Shown: positions 1-5,769, counted from the stretch's first letter. The stretch: DNA of 9,046 bases from Elusimicrobia bacterium CG06_land_8_20_14_3_00_38_11 (GCA_002780205.1 PEVQ01000062.1:1-9046), one strand, 5' to 3'. Translations and numbers: made by a program. Notes: a model not told the origin generated them from the sequence alone.

Positions 1-33
1 TTCTGTGGCTACCATTTTTTACTTTACAGAACC
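1..33 (-). other. Left-edge sequence after atpB: repeat fragment or start of the next gene
   Basis: On the minus strand an ATG at 15-13 follows atpB and would read M-V-A-T-E before the edge, where atpE (subunit c) would be expected in many ATP synthase operons. No Shine-Dalgarno sequence precedes it. The 13 bases GGCTACCATTTTT at 7-19 recur exactly at 1103-1115 next to a GC palindrome in a non-coding gap, so this ATG is more likely part of a dispersed repeat than a gene start. Confidence 0.4.
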
Positions 34-759
34 TTAATGTTCAGATTTTACTGCACCGCCAACGTAAATTATAGTTAAAATCAAAAAAATTAATGCTTGA
101 ACAAAACCCACTAAAACTGCTAAAATAATTATAATAGGTCTTAACAACAGTGGCATTATTAAAATCGCTTTGGAAACACCCGGCAAAAGAAAAAATGTAA
201 TAACAAGAATTCCTAATACGCCTAACAAAGTTTCCTTCGCAAAAACATTACAAAAAAGACGAAGTGAAAGTGAAAACGGTCGAACAAACTGACTGATCAG
301 TTCAATACTAAAATACAGGATATTTATAGGAAAAGCCCATTTAGGCAGTCCGGGTATCATAAAATGTTTCAGATAACCGGTTTTGTATTTTAAAAAACCA
401 TGGATATTATAATAAATAAAAACTATTACTGCAAGAACAATCGGAATATTTAAGTTTGATGTAGGTGAAATCATTCCGGGAATAACACCTAAAATGTTGG
501 AAATAAAAATGTAAAGAAAAATGCCTAAAAAAAGCGGGTAATGTCTCTTTGCTTCAGGGCCGATAATTGTATCAGCCAAATTAAAAATACCTTCAAAAAC
601 CATCTCAAAAAAATTCTGCAATCCGGAAGGAATTAACGATATTTTTCTGACCGACAAAATAGATAAAATAAAAATTATTCCCCATGTGATTAAAATCATC
701 AGAATCGCCGTCGGAATATGCGGGATATTATATTCTATTGCTTCTTTAACAATCTGCAT
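34..759 (-). CDS. atpB: F0F1 ATP synthase subunit a (AtpB)
   Basis: Membrane stator subunit of the F0 sector that forms the two ion half-channels against the c-ring. The 241-residue length is normal and the protein is almost entirely hydrophobic, with about five or six membrane segments. The hallmark helix reads LSLRLFCN (164-171): R167 corresponds to the essential Arg210 of E. coli and E176, nine residues on, to Glu219. The second hallmark VQALIF (220-225) supplies Q221, equivalent to Gln252. The position matching E. coli His245 is an alanine (214), as is common outside the enterobacteria. The C-terminus KSEH resembles the usual ending. The ATG at 759 has a GAGG Shine-Dalgarno about 8 bases upstream. 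The start overlaps the end of the preceding atpI-like gene by 25 bases, which suggests translational coupling. Whether the enzyme uses protons or sodium cannot be told without subunit c, which is outside the window. Confidence 0.97.
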   Translation of the reverse strand: MQIVKEAIEYNIPHIPTAILMILITWGIIFILSILSVRKISLIPSGLQNFFEMVFEGIFNLADTIIGPEAKRHYPLFLGIFLYIFISNILGVIPGMISPTSNLNIPIVLAVIVFIYYNIHGFLKYKTGYLKHFMIPGLPKWAFPINILYFSIELISQFVRPFSLSLRLFCNVFAKETLLGVLGILVITFFLLPGVSKAILIMPLLLRPIIIILAVLVGFVQALIFLILTIIYVGGAVKSEH

Positions 760-1016
760 CGTATCGCCTCAATCGCCATAAAAATTAGAGGAATTGTAAA
801 TCCGCTCAAGAGAGCAAACACATTCGCTTTCAATTTTAACAAAATATAAAACAGCGCGATGATAACCGCAAATTTGATGGTTGTTCTGATGAAATATGTT
901 TTCAGGCTGAGATTTTTTGTCGTAAAAAAAGTCGCAAAGATATTCAGACACCCTAAAACGGCGCCGCCGGCAATTCCGAGTGTTATCAATTTATCCCTGA
1001 AAATAAACGCTATCAA
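735..1016 (-). CDS. atpI: ATP synthase subunit I-like protein (AtpI), start uncertain, possible frameshift
   Basis: Small membrane protein with the pattern of the ATP synthase I family (assembly factor encoded ahead of atpB): a glycine-rich turn GGAVLGCLNIF (17-27), a basic stretch, then two hydrophobic segments, about 46-60 and 67-83. The position just before atpB with a 25-base overlap supports this. The start is doubtful. The listed start is a TTG at 1016 with no good Shine-Dalgarno. The open frame continues upstream as KISKKIIIIETVIAVL until a TAA at 1067-1065. An ATG at 1074 lies just beyond, but one base out of frame. If the run of six A (T on the plus strand, 1061-1066) were five, that ATG would read M-E-I followed directly by the upstream stretch, giving a full first membrane helix. 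Either the gene uses a rare start, or it carries a homopolymer indel or sequencing error. Family assignment is moderately sure. Confidence 0.75.
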   Translation of the reverse strand: MIAFIFRDKLITLGIAGGAVLGCLNIFATFFTTKNLSLKTYFIRTTIKFAVIIALFYILLKLKANVFALLSGFTIPLIFMAIEAIRCRLLKKQ

Positions 1017-1177
1017 AACCGCTATGATTACCGTCTCAATTATTATTATCTTTTTGGAAATTTTTTATCTCCATTCGCTTCGCTCACCCACCCTGAAGGG
1101 TGGGCTACCATTTTTGTATGAATTTGCTCCATTGACGGCGGGTTGAAACCCGCCATTCCGCAAATTCTTTTTTACAT
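1017..1177. repeat. Repeat-filled gap between atpZ and atpI
   Basis: This 161-base gap holds no convincing gene but two perfect GC-rich palindromes: CCCACCC-TGAA-GGGTGGG at 1087-1104, and GGCGGGTT-GA-AACCCGCC at 1137-1154. The first is followed by GGCTACCATTTTT, found again at 7-19, and preceded by TTCGCTTCGCTCAC at 1074-1087, found again inside ilvB at 8809-8822. The heptamer CTCCATT flanks both palindromes (1069-1075 and 1128-1134). Neither hairpin is followed by a T-run on the minus strand, so they do not look like intrinsic terminators. They resemble short dispersed REP-like elements. Confidence 0.8.
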
Positions 1178-1384
1178 TTATTTGTTTCGTGTATAATTTT
1201 TTATTTCTTTGAATACGGAATATATACCGCTTGCCATTCCTATAGCCGTAAAAATTATCGTAAATACGGGATGCGTGTGGAAAATCTTATCAAGAAAAAT
1301 TCCGATGCCAAGTCCGACAACAATTGACAGAAGAAAAACAAACCCAAAAGAGGATGCCGATAAAAGATTGTAGATATTTTTCAT
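1178..1384 (-). CDS. atpZ: AtpZ/AtpI family protein (F0F1-ATPase gene-1 type)
   Basis: A 68-residue membrane protein matching the small family found at the head of many atp operons. The pattern is a first helix with GFVFLLSIVVGLGIGIFLDK (14-33), in which the conserved glycines are followed by the L-D-K signature, then a short loop (FHTHPVF), then a second helix IIFTAIGMASGIYSVF (43-58) and a short basic tail. The family has been linked to ATP synthase assembly and, in some bacteria, to cation (Mg/Ca) uptake; which role applies here is not visible. The ATG at 1384 has no Shine-Dalgarno; instead a perfect dyad ends two bases before the start codon, so expression may be controlled or leaderless. 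The gene heads the atp part of the window, 52 bases after the CsgG-family gene. Confidence 0.88.
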   Translation of the reverse strand: MKNIYNLLSASSFGFVFLLSIVVGLGIGIFLDKIFHTHPVFTIIFTAIGMASGIYSVFKEIKNYTRNK

Positions 1385-1386
1385 CT

Positions 1387-1415
1387 AACATTTGTTATAC
1401 AACAAATGTTGTATA
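1387..1415. promoter_or_regulatory. Two interleaved dyads immediately upstream of atpZ
   Basis: Two symmetric elements overlap. The first is AACATTTGTT-ATAC-AACAAATGTT at 1387-1410, with perfect 10-base arms. The second is TATACAACA-AA-TGTTGTATA at 1396-1415, with perfect 9-base arms. They share the middle arm, so as RNA the two hairpins exclude each other, and as DNA they look like paired half-sites of an operator. The block occupies most of the 52-base gap and reaches within two bases of the atpZ ATG. A -10-like TATAAC lies inside it on the minus strand, but I see no matching -35 box. There is no T-run, so it is not a classic terminator. Confidence 0.6.
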
Positions 1416-1436
1416 TTTCCGACGACAAAATTCAGG

Positions 1437-2408
1437 CTACTTAACTAATCGGCAGACAGCGCCGCGAACAGGTTTTGAGCCATTGACAACCTTTGCGGTA
1501 GAGCCGTTTTCTCCGAAATAATCAACTACTTCCAACTCGCCGACTTTTTCTTCGGTTCTGCCGATGACCAGTCCCGTATCCGGACTTCTTATTTCTTTTC
1601 CCTGATTGAATACAACCAATTTTGTGCCGAGTTTTAGATTTGATTCCTTACCGGCATCAAGGTAAATATTGTTTTCGTCAACCTCGGCAACCCGGCACGA
1701 CCAGGGACGGGCATTCACCTGATAAATTATATTATCAACAAACTTTGCGATTGCTGCGCGAAGCGATTCGCCTTCCAGCGTTTCGTCATAACCGCCTTTG
1801 GTTCCCATTCCCAAAAATGAGCCCTTAGATGATTTTGCAACACCTTTCCCGGAATCAATATAAAGTATTTTTCCCGTCTCAACTTCAATCACACGAATAT
1901 CAACGGTGCACTCGGCAACCTGCTGTTTTGATTGAGTCAGAAGATAATCGGAACCGCCGGTTTTCACGCCGAATTGCGAAACAACGCCGACAACAATCGC
2001 ATCCACGCCGGCAAGTTTTCCTATCTGTGAAATCGTGTTAGCGTCATACATTCCTGCCGACTGAAGTTTCTGCTCGGATAGTATCTTATCAAGTTTCGCC
2101 CGTTCAATCAAAATAAATTTTTGCGATTTGCCGAGTTCAGTCATCAGAATATCCGCAGCGGCATCGCCGAGACGTCTCTGCCCGTAAGCCGATTTGTTTT
2201 CAAACTCAACAACCGATATTTTTTTCTTCGGCGGAATGAAGACCTCTTTCGGTTTCTCAATCGTAACCGCCTGTTTTTTCTTGACAGTTGTTGAAGGGGC
2301 GCACCCGGTGAAAAACCAATTAAAAATTAAAAATGTAAAATTAAAAATTAAAAACCATTTCAACTCTTTACCTTCAACTTTTAACCTTTCACTTTTAACC
2401 TGCCTCAT
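1437..2408 (-). CDS. CsgG-family lipoprotein with C-terminal FlgT_C-like domain
   Basis: Predicted lipoprotein of the CsgG superfamily, 323 residues. The N-terminus has a basic n-region, an aromatic-rich h-region (about 18-33) and a lipobox ending FTGC, placing the acylated cysteine at C36. A lysine/proline-rich linker follows. The CsgG domain runs about 64-235, with ISVVEFENKS, LGDAAADILMTEL, KFILIERAKLDKILSEQ and the GVDAIVVGVVSQFG strand. Residues 236-323 look like the small beta domain found after CsgG-like domains in FlgT-type proteins (VAEVDENNIYLDAGKES, LKLGT). CsgG itself is the curli secretion pore, but many relatives are periplasmic or outer-membrane-associated proteins of unknown role, and no curli genes are present here. 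The ATG is preceded by a very strong AGGAGG with six bases of spacing. Only three bases separate it from the preceding lipoprotein stop, so the two are surely co-translated. The signal peptide is encoded by an AT-rich inverted repeat. Confidence 0.88.
   Translation of the reverse strand: MRQVKSERLKVEGKELKWFLIFNFTFLIFNWFFTGCAPSTTVKKKQAVTIEKPKEVFIPPKKKISVVEFENKSAYGQRRLGDAAADILMTELGKSQKFILIERAKLDKILSEQKLQSAGMYDANTISQIGKLAGVDAIVVGVVSQFGVKTGGSDYLLTQSKQQVAECTVDIRVIEVETGKILYIDSGKGVAKSSKGSFLGMGTKGGYDETLEGESLRAAIAKFVDNIIYQVNARPWSCRVAEVDENNIYLDAGKESNLKLGTKLVVFNQGKEIRSPDTGLVIGRTEEKVGELEVVDYFGENGSTAKVVNGSKPVRGAVCRLVK
2317..2400. repeat. AT-rich imperfect inverted repeat, copy 1, inside the CsgG-family signal peptide
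   Basis: The plus strand shows an A-rich arm beginning CAATTAAAAATTAAAAATG (2317-2335), then a T-rich arm made of repeated CTTTTAACCT-like units to 2400. On the minus strand the second arm encodes the lysine-rich n-region (KSERLKVEGKELK) and the first arm the h-region (FLIFNFTFLIFN). The same 19 bases recur at 2971-2989. Confidence 0.8.
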
Positions 2409-2411
2409 ACC

Positions 2412-3062
2412 CTACCTCCTCGGGAGTGTCATAATAGATAAATTAACAACCCCGTTTGATTCTTCTTTCAACGGCGACTTCAATGCTTTATCAAGTCCTT
2501 TTTCAGCGAGTTGCAATGCAAACGCTTTCCCTATTTCCTTAAATTCAAATTTTTTATTCGATACCTTTCTTTCATCTTCCCACAAAAGTTTTTCGTTTTT
2601 TGAATCAAACAACTTAAAATTCGCCTGAACAGTTCTTGCATAATAAAATCCGAGCGTTGTATATTTGAACTCAAGGACATCTCCGTAAATAAGTCCGTCC
2701 GCATTAAGTTTTTCGCCGAGTTCTTTCGGGGTTGTCGCCGCTAACTGCCCGCCGTCAGTTATGCCCATCTCGCGAAGTTTTTCGTCAATTTCATCAAGCG
2801 GGATTGTATTATAGCCGACGGCTGACAACCTTTTGTTAAAAAGATACCTCATTATTACCGGCGCATCCAGATCAACCGACTGGTTATTAAACGGAAGCAC
2901 CGCAATAATTTGCGGCGGAGAATAATTTTCAATTAGATATTTTGCTTTCGGAGCGCACCCGAGAAAGAGGCAATTAAAAATTAAAAATGACAAATTAAAA
3001 ATATAAAACGAAATCAAACCATAATTTTTAACTTTTAATTTTACATTTTTCATTGATCCCAT
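2412..3062 (-). CDS. GNA1162/DUF799-like lipoprotein
   Basis: Predicted lipoprotein similar to the GNA1162/DUF799 family, which in several bacteria sits beside a CsgG-like gene. From the start chosen here the protein has 216 residues. The n-region is KNVKLKVKN, the h-region FYIFNLSFLIFN, and the lipobox LFLGC gives C36. The mature part shows the family pattern IAVLPFNNQS (about 46-55), then GYNTIPLDEIDEKLREMGITDGGQL (about 85-109, quoted in two pieces: GYNTIPLDEIDEK and LREMGITDGGQL), then LNADGLIYGDVLEF. The start is chosen at ATG 3062, one base after the ilvN stop, with GGCGG five bases upstream at the end of ilvN. An ATG at 3053 is equally possible and one at 3086 would run into ilvN. The near-zero spacing means it is co-translated with ilvN. 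Function is unknown; by its neighbour it may act with the CsgG-family protein in the envelope. Confidence 0.85.
   Translation of the reverse strand: MGSMKNVKLKVKNYGLISFYIFNLSFLIFNCLFLGCAPKAKYLIENYSPPQIIAVLPFNNQSVDLDAPVIMRYLFNKRLSAVGYNTIPLDEIDEKLREMGITDGGQLAATTPKELGEKLNADGLIYGDVLEFKYTTLGFYYARTVQANFKLFDSKNEKLLWEDERKVSNKKFEFKEIGKAFALQLAEKGLDKALKSPLKEESNGVVNLSIMTLPRR
2971..3055. repeat. AT-rich imperfect inverted repeat, copy 2, inside the GNA1162-like signal peptide
   Basis: The plus strand shows CAATTAAAAATTAAAAATG at 2971-2989 followed by related A-rich sequence to about 3006, then a short unrelated centre, then the complementary T-rich arm with TTTTTAACTTTTAATTTTAC to 3055. Read on the minus strand, the first arm gives the start codon and lysine-rich n-region and the second arm the hydrophobic h-region. 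It has the same organisation as the copy at 2317-2400. Confidence 0.8.
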
Positions 3063-3063
3063 T

Positions 3064-3540
3064 TCATCCGCCGCGAGCCATTGCAATAATACCGGTTCTT
3101 GTCATTTCTTTTATCCCGAACGGTTTCAACATATTAATGAGCGCCTGTATTTTATCCTCGTCGCCGGTCATTTCAATTATGACGGTATTTGCCGAAACAT
3201 CAACGATTTTCGCGCGGAAAATATCTACAATCTGTAAAACCTCGGCCCTTACGGACTTGTCGGCTTTCACTTTTATCAAAATCAAATCCCGCTCAATATG
3301 CGCAACATTTAAGAAATCGCTGACCTTAATTACATCAATCAATTTGTTGAGTTGTTTCTTGACCTGCTCCAAAATTGCGTCATCACCCGCGACAACGATG
3401 GTCATTCTGGAAACGGTCGGGTCATCGGTCTCGCCGACGGCAAGCGAATCAATGTTGTAGCCGCGGGCGGCAAAAAGCGTGGAAATTCTTGTTAATACGC
3501 CCGGCTTATTTTCAACCAAAACAGAAATCGTGTGTTTCAT
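3064..3540 (-). CDS. ilvN: Acetolactate synthase small (regulatory) subunit IlvN/IlvH
   Basis: Regulatory subunit that binds the IlvB catalytic subunit, raises its activity and confers valine feedback inhibition in the branched-chain amino acid pathway. The 158-residue length is normal. An N-terminal ACT domain (about 3-76) opens with HTISVLVENKPGVLTRIS and the expected GYNIDSLAVG; the C-terminal domain (about 84-157) contains ERDLILIKV, VDIFRAKIVDVS and ends FGIKEMTRTGIIAMARGG. The ATG at 3540 has a strong GGAGG four bases upstream. That site lies inside the last codons of the HEPN gene, whose TGA overlaps this ATG (ATGA). The gene is clearly more GC-rich than the block before it: 36 of 60 bases are G or C at 3421-3480. 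It is separated from its partner ilvB by about 3.6 kb of foreign-looking genes, an unusual arrangement. Confidence 0.97.
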   Translation of the reverse strand: MKHTISVLVENKPGVLTRISTLFAARGYNIDSLAVGETDDPTVSRMTIVVAGDDAILEQVKKQLNKLIDVIKVSDFLNVAHIERDLILIKVKADKSVRAEVLQIVDIFRAKIVDVSANTVIIEMTGDEDKIQALINMLKPFGIKEMTRTGIIAMARGG

Positions 3541-3929
3541 AAAACCTCCAGAATATCTTTTATTTTATCAACAAATTTTTTAGCATTTTCAATACTTATT
3601 TTCGCTTCGTTCTCTGTTGCCTCATAAAAAGCATCATAATCACCATTCTCTCTTGTTTCTTTAGATTTTCTAATCATCTCAAAATAATTCCTGTCAACCT
3701 CACCGGTCTTAACAAAATATTCATTTAACAGAAAAAGTACGCCAGAATGTGTCTTTGCCGATAAATCTTTTATTAAAAGTAATGCTTCCGCTGAAAAAAA
3801 CATCGCATAGTAAGCTCGCGACAAAGTATCATCATAAAGTTCATTCTCAAAAAGTTTTTCTGATGCTTTAATCTTTTTATCTGCTTTTTGTAAAAATTTT
3901 TCAACTTTAATTTTTAACTTTTTTTCCAT
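3537..3929 (-). CDS. HEPN-domain protein (UPF0332/COG1895 type), partner of the MNT protein
   Basis: All-helical HEPN protein of 130 residues that pairs with the nucleotidyltransferase directly upstream. Family landmarks are SRAYYAMFFSAEALLL (37-52), THSGV (60-64), and R93-E-N-G-D-Y98 in the third helix. In toxin-type HEPN proteins an R-X4-6-H motif forms the RNase site and a tyrosine two residues later is the AMPylation target; here the histidine position is Y98 and the tyrosine position is A100. The only histidine is H61. RNase activity by the classic mechanism is therefore doubtful, though UPF0332 members commonly show this RxxxDY form. The ATG at 3929 has AAGGA nine bases upstream and overlaps the end of the MNT gene by 16 bases. 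The stop overlaps the ilvN start. Base composition is AT-rich like the rest of the block. Confidence 0.88.
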   Translation of the reverse strand: MEKKLKIKVEKFLQKADKKIKASEKLFENELYDDTLSRAYYAMFFSAEALLLIKDLSAKTHSGVLFLLNEYFVKTGEVDRNYFEMIRKSKETRENGDYDAFYEATENEAKISIENAKKFVDKIKDILEVL

Positions 3930-4282
3930 AATACAATTCCTTCTGTCTCAACATTTTTTATGAAAGGTGTTTCTAAATATTTTAAATAATTATATTGTTT
4001 TAATCCGTAAAGTTTTATTGAAATTAACCTTTCATGTTTAAAAAATAGATTACCTGCTACATCTTCAATTTTATTAAACAAGTCAAATGTTCTCTTTTTT
4101 GCTACAATAAAAATATCTAAATCCGAGTCCTTTTTAAGTTCGCCTCGTACAGCAGAACCAAAAAGTTTTACAAGGTAAATTTGTGTCGCAAAATTTTTGA
4201 CAACCTCTTCAACAAATTCTCTTATTTCTCTGTTTTCTGACTCTGTCAATGTTTTGATTTTAGCCGGTAAATTTCTTTTCAT
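3914..4282 (-). CDS. MNT-type minimal nucleotidyltransferase (antitoxin-like)
   Basis: Minimal DNA polymerase-beta-like nucleotidyltransferase of 122 residues. The active-site signature is clear: LFGSAVRGELKKDSDLDIFI with G42-S43, R46-G47 and the metal-binding pair D54 and D56. A third acidic residue on the following strand (around ISIKLYG, 87-93) is not evident. The C-terminus TPFIKNVETEGIVLWKK (105-121) is typical of the MNT family. In characterised MNT/HEPN pairs such as MntA-HepT, the MNT protein AMPylates and neutralises the HEPN toxin. The 16-base overlap with the HEPN gene downstream supports a two-gene module. Only a weak Shine-Dalgarno (GAAAG) precedes the ATG, 14 bases after the stop of the 62-residue ORF. 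Confidence 0.92.
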   Translation of the reverse strand: MKRNLPAKIKTLTESENREIREFVEEVVKNFATQIYLVKLFGSAVRGELKKDSDLDIFIVAKKRTFDLFNKIEDVAGNLFFKHERLISIKLYGLKQYNYLKYLETPFIKNVETEGIVLWKKS

Positions 4283-4296
4283 AATCTTTCAAAATT

Positions 4297-4485
4297 TCAA
4301 TTGCAATCAAATTTCTGAATCATTTTTCTTGACTCATTAGCATATTCCATTGGATTAATAGTTTTGCCGTTAAGAAAACTATCATCTTCAAAACCTACTG
4401 CAACCCAACGCCATTGCTTTTTTCCATTAATAATACATTTTACCGCTTGTAAGTGTACGCCAGTTGAAAAAATTATATGTTCCAT
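4297..4485 (-). CDS. Unrecognised 62-residue protein between the nuclease and the MNT gene
   Basis: I do not recognise this protein. It is soluble-looking with no signal peptide or membrane segment. Visible features are a hydrophobic beginning MEHIIFSTGVHLQAVKCIIN, a basic aromatic patch KKQWRWVAVGFEDD (22-35) and a polar, probably helical C-terminus (YANESRKMIQKF). Evidence that it is real: it fills an otherwise empty gap, it has an unusually strong G-run (GGGGGG) three bases before the ATG, and it is packed 13 bases after the nuclease gene and 14 bases before the MNT gene. It could be an accessory of the restriction system, a third member of the MNT/HEPN module, or a remnant of a larger gene. 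Confidence 0.65.
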   Translation of the reverse strand: MEHIIFSTGVHLQAVKCIINGKKQWRWVAVGFEDDSFLNGKTINPMEYANESRKMIQKFDCN

Positions 4486-4498
4486 AAACCCCCCAATT

Positions 4499-5758
4499 TT
4501 ATGATTCAGCGGATGCCAATACCTGAATTATATCAGCAATATAATCTCTCCTGTTTCTATTATCAGGAATTATTTCATCAGTAAAGATGTCTCTATATTC
4601 CTTTTTTAGATAATTTAATATATCTTGTATTTTTTTTTCATTTAATTCAGAACGAATAACTTTATCAAATTTCGTTCTTAATATTGAATCTTTTTCACAT
4701 AATGACTTGAAAATTGACATACAATTTTTACTATGTTTCAGAAGAGAACACCTTTCAGATATTGCAATCAGTTGTCCAAGCCACATATCATCAAACTTCA
4801 AGAGGAGCAGGTTGTTCACTGAGTCAGGTGTTCCAAATAAACTTAATGGAACATCATTACCATATAAAGCAGACAATTTTATTATAAACCTGTCTTTTTT
4901 CGTTTTTATTGTACAACTAAAATTTTTTTCATCCAACTCAACTAAGTCAAAACTGATAGATTTAGCAACGATTTCCTTCAGCTCCTTAAAAACTTCTCTG
5001 TTAGATGAAGCAAAAACATCTCCATTTAATGTTGCTGGTGTCCCATCAACATTAAAAAGAATCCCGATGAACATTTCAAGTGAAGAAAAACCAAATTTCT
5101 GAAACATTTGAGAAAGTGTATATTGTTTTCCAGTAGCATCTGTAAAAAGGTTTTTTTCTGATTTAAAATGTCTCATAATAATACTGAATTTTTTTGACCA
5201 TATTTCTCTTCGGCCTGCCGCACCTCCGGTTTGCGTTGAAGTTTTGCTTTCACAAAAAACAACTCTCTGTTTACTTTTTAGGAAATTTGCTAAATCAATT
5301 GTGCAATTATCTAATTCTTCACCTATCCAATTCCATTCTGTTTTTCTAAGAATACTTTTATTCTGAGAAGTCAACGCTTTGGAAGTATAGATTCCTCGCT
5401 TCCAAAAAATTTCTGAATATGTCAACCAAAGAGGCATTTCTTTTAATTCAACTCCAACAGTAGATGTGTGTGAAATTGATGAGAGTTTCTTTTCCAAATA
5501 CTTGGCTTCGCCGCCGCTGCTGTGTTGATAGTAAGAAGTTACACCCAAAAGCGATTCATAGTAATATTTAATTTCATTAGGAACAGATGCCAAACCATGA
5601 TAAATTTGTGCAACCGGGTCAAATTCTTTTTTTTCAACCTTAAGGCAAAGCTCAACCATATTTTCAAGAATATTCTTGTAGGGCTCATATAGAAGTTTCA
5701 GTCCCAAATCTAAATTGTCTTTATTTTTTACACACAACATATTTCTTTTTACTAACAT
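4499..5758 (-). CDS. Putative type II restriction endonuclease, PD-(D/E)xK-like
   Basis: A 419-residue protein with no family I can name. Its position 11 bases after a DNA methyltransferase gene suggests that it is the cognate endonuclease. A plausible PD-(D/E)xK core is visible: E84 in SSGGEAKYLEKKLS (80-93), then D155 in NCTIDLANFL, then a hydrophobic strand ending in an E-x-K triplet, RVVFCESKTST (165-175), that is E170 and K172. Glycines follow directly (TGGAAGRRE). The remainder is mixed alpha/beta with a lysine-rich helical C-terminus. The ATG at 5758 lacks a clear Shine-Dalgarno; M7 (5740) is an alternative start. It is AT-rich, like the methyltransferase. Recognition site and cleavage type cannot be read from the sequence. 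It could also be another nuclease-type defence effector. Confidence 0.72.
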   Translation of the reverse strand: MLVKRNMLCVKNKDNLDLGLKLLYEPYKNILENMVELCLKVEKKEFDPVAQIYHGLASVPNEIKYYYESLLGVTSYYQHSSGGEAKYLEKKLSSISHTSTVGVELKEMPLWLTYSEIFWKRGIYTSKALTSQNKSILRKTEWNWIGEELDNCTIDLANFLKSKQRVVFCESKTSTQTGGAAGRREIWSKKFSIIMRHFKSEKNLFTDATGKQYTLSQMFQKFGFSSLEMFIGILFNVDGTPATLNGDVFASSNREVFKELKEIVAKSISFDLVELDEKNFSCTIKTKKDRFIIKLSALYGNDVPLSLFGTPDSVNNLLLLKFDDMWLGQLIAISERCSLLKHSKNCMSIFKSLCEKDSILRTKFDKVIRSELNEKKIQDILNYLKKEYRDIFTDEIIPDNRNRRDYIADIIQVLASAES

Positions 5759-5769
5759 AGTTTATTTTT

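Noticed and set aside
859..1146. Plus-strand open frame of 95 codons spanning atpI and the repeat gap
   Set aside because: It runs antisense to atpI and ends in palindromic repeat sequence. Its hydrophobicity mirrors the membrane gene on the opposite strand.
2194..2628. Plus-strand open frame of 144 codons
   Set aside because: It lies antisense across the end of the GNA1162-like gene and the signal peptide of the CsgG-like gene. Its sequence is low-complexity (serine, phenylalanine and asparagine-rich), has no family pattern, and is explained by the genes on the other strand.
4707..5102. Plus-strand open frame of 131 codons opposite the nuclease gene
   Set aside because: It is a serine- and phenylalanine-rich antisense reading of an AT-rich gene, without a recognisable domain; the minus-strand frame is longer and fits the operon.
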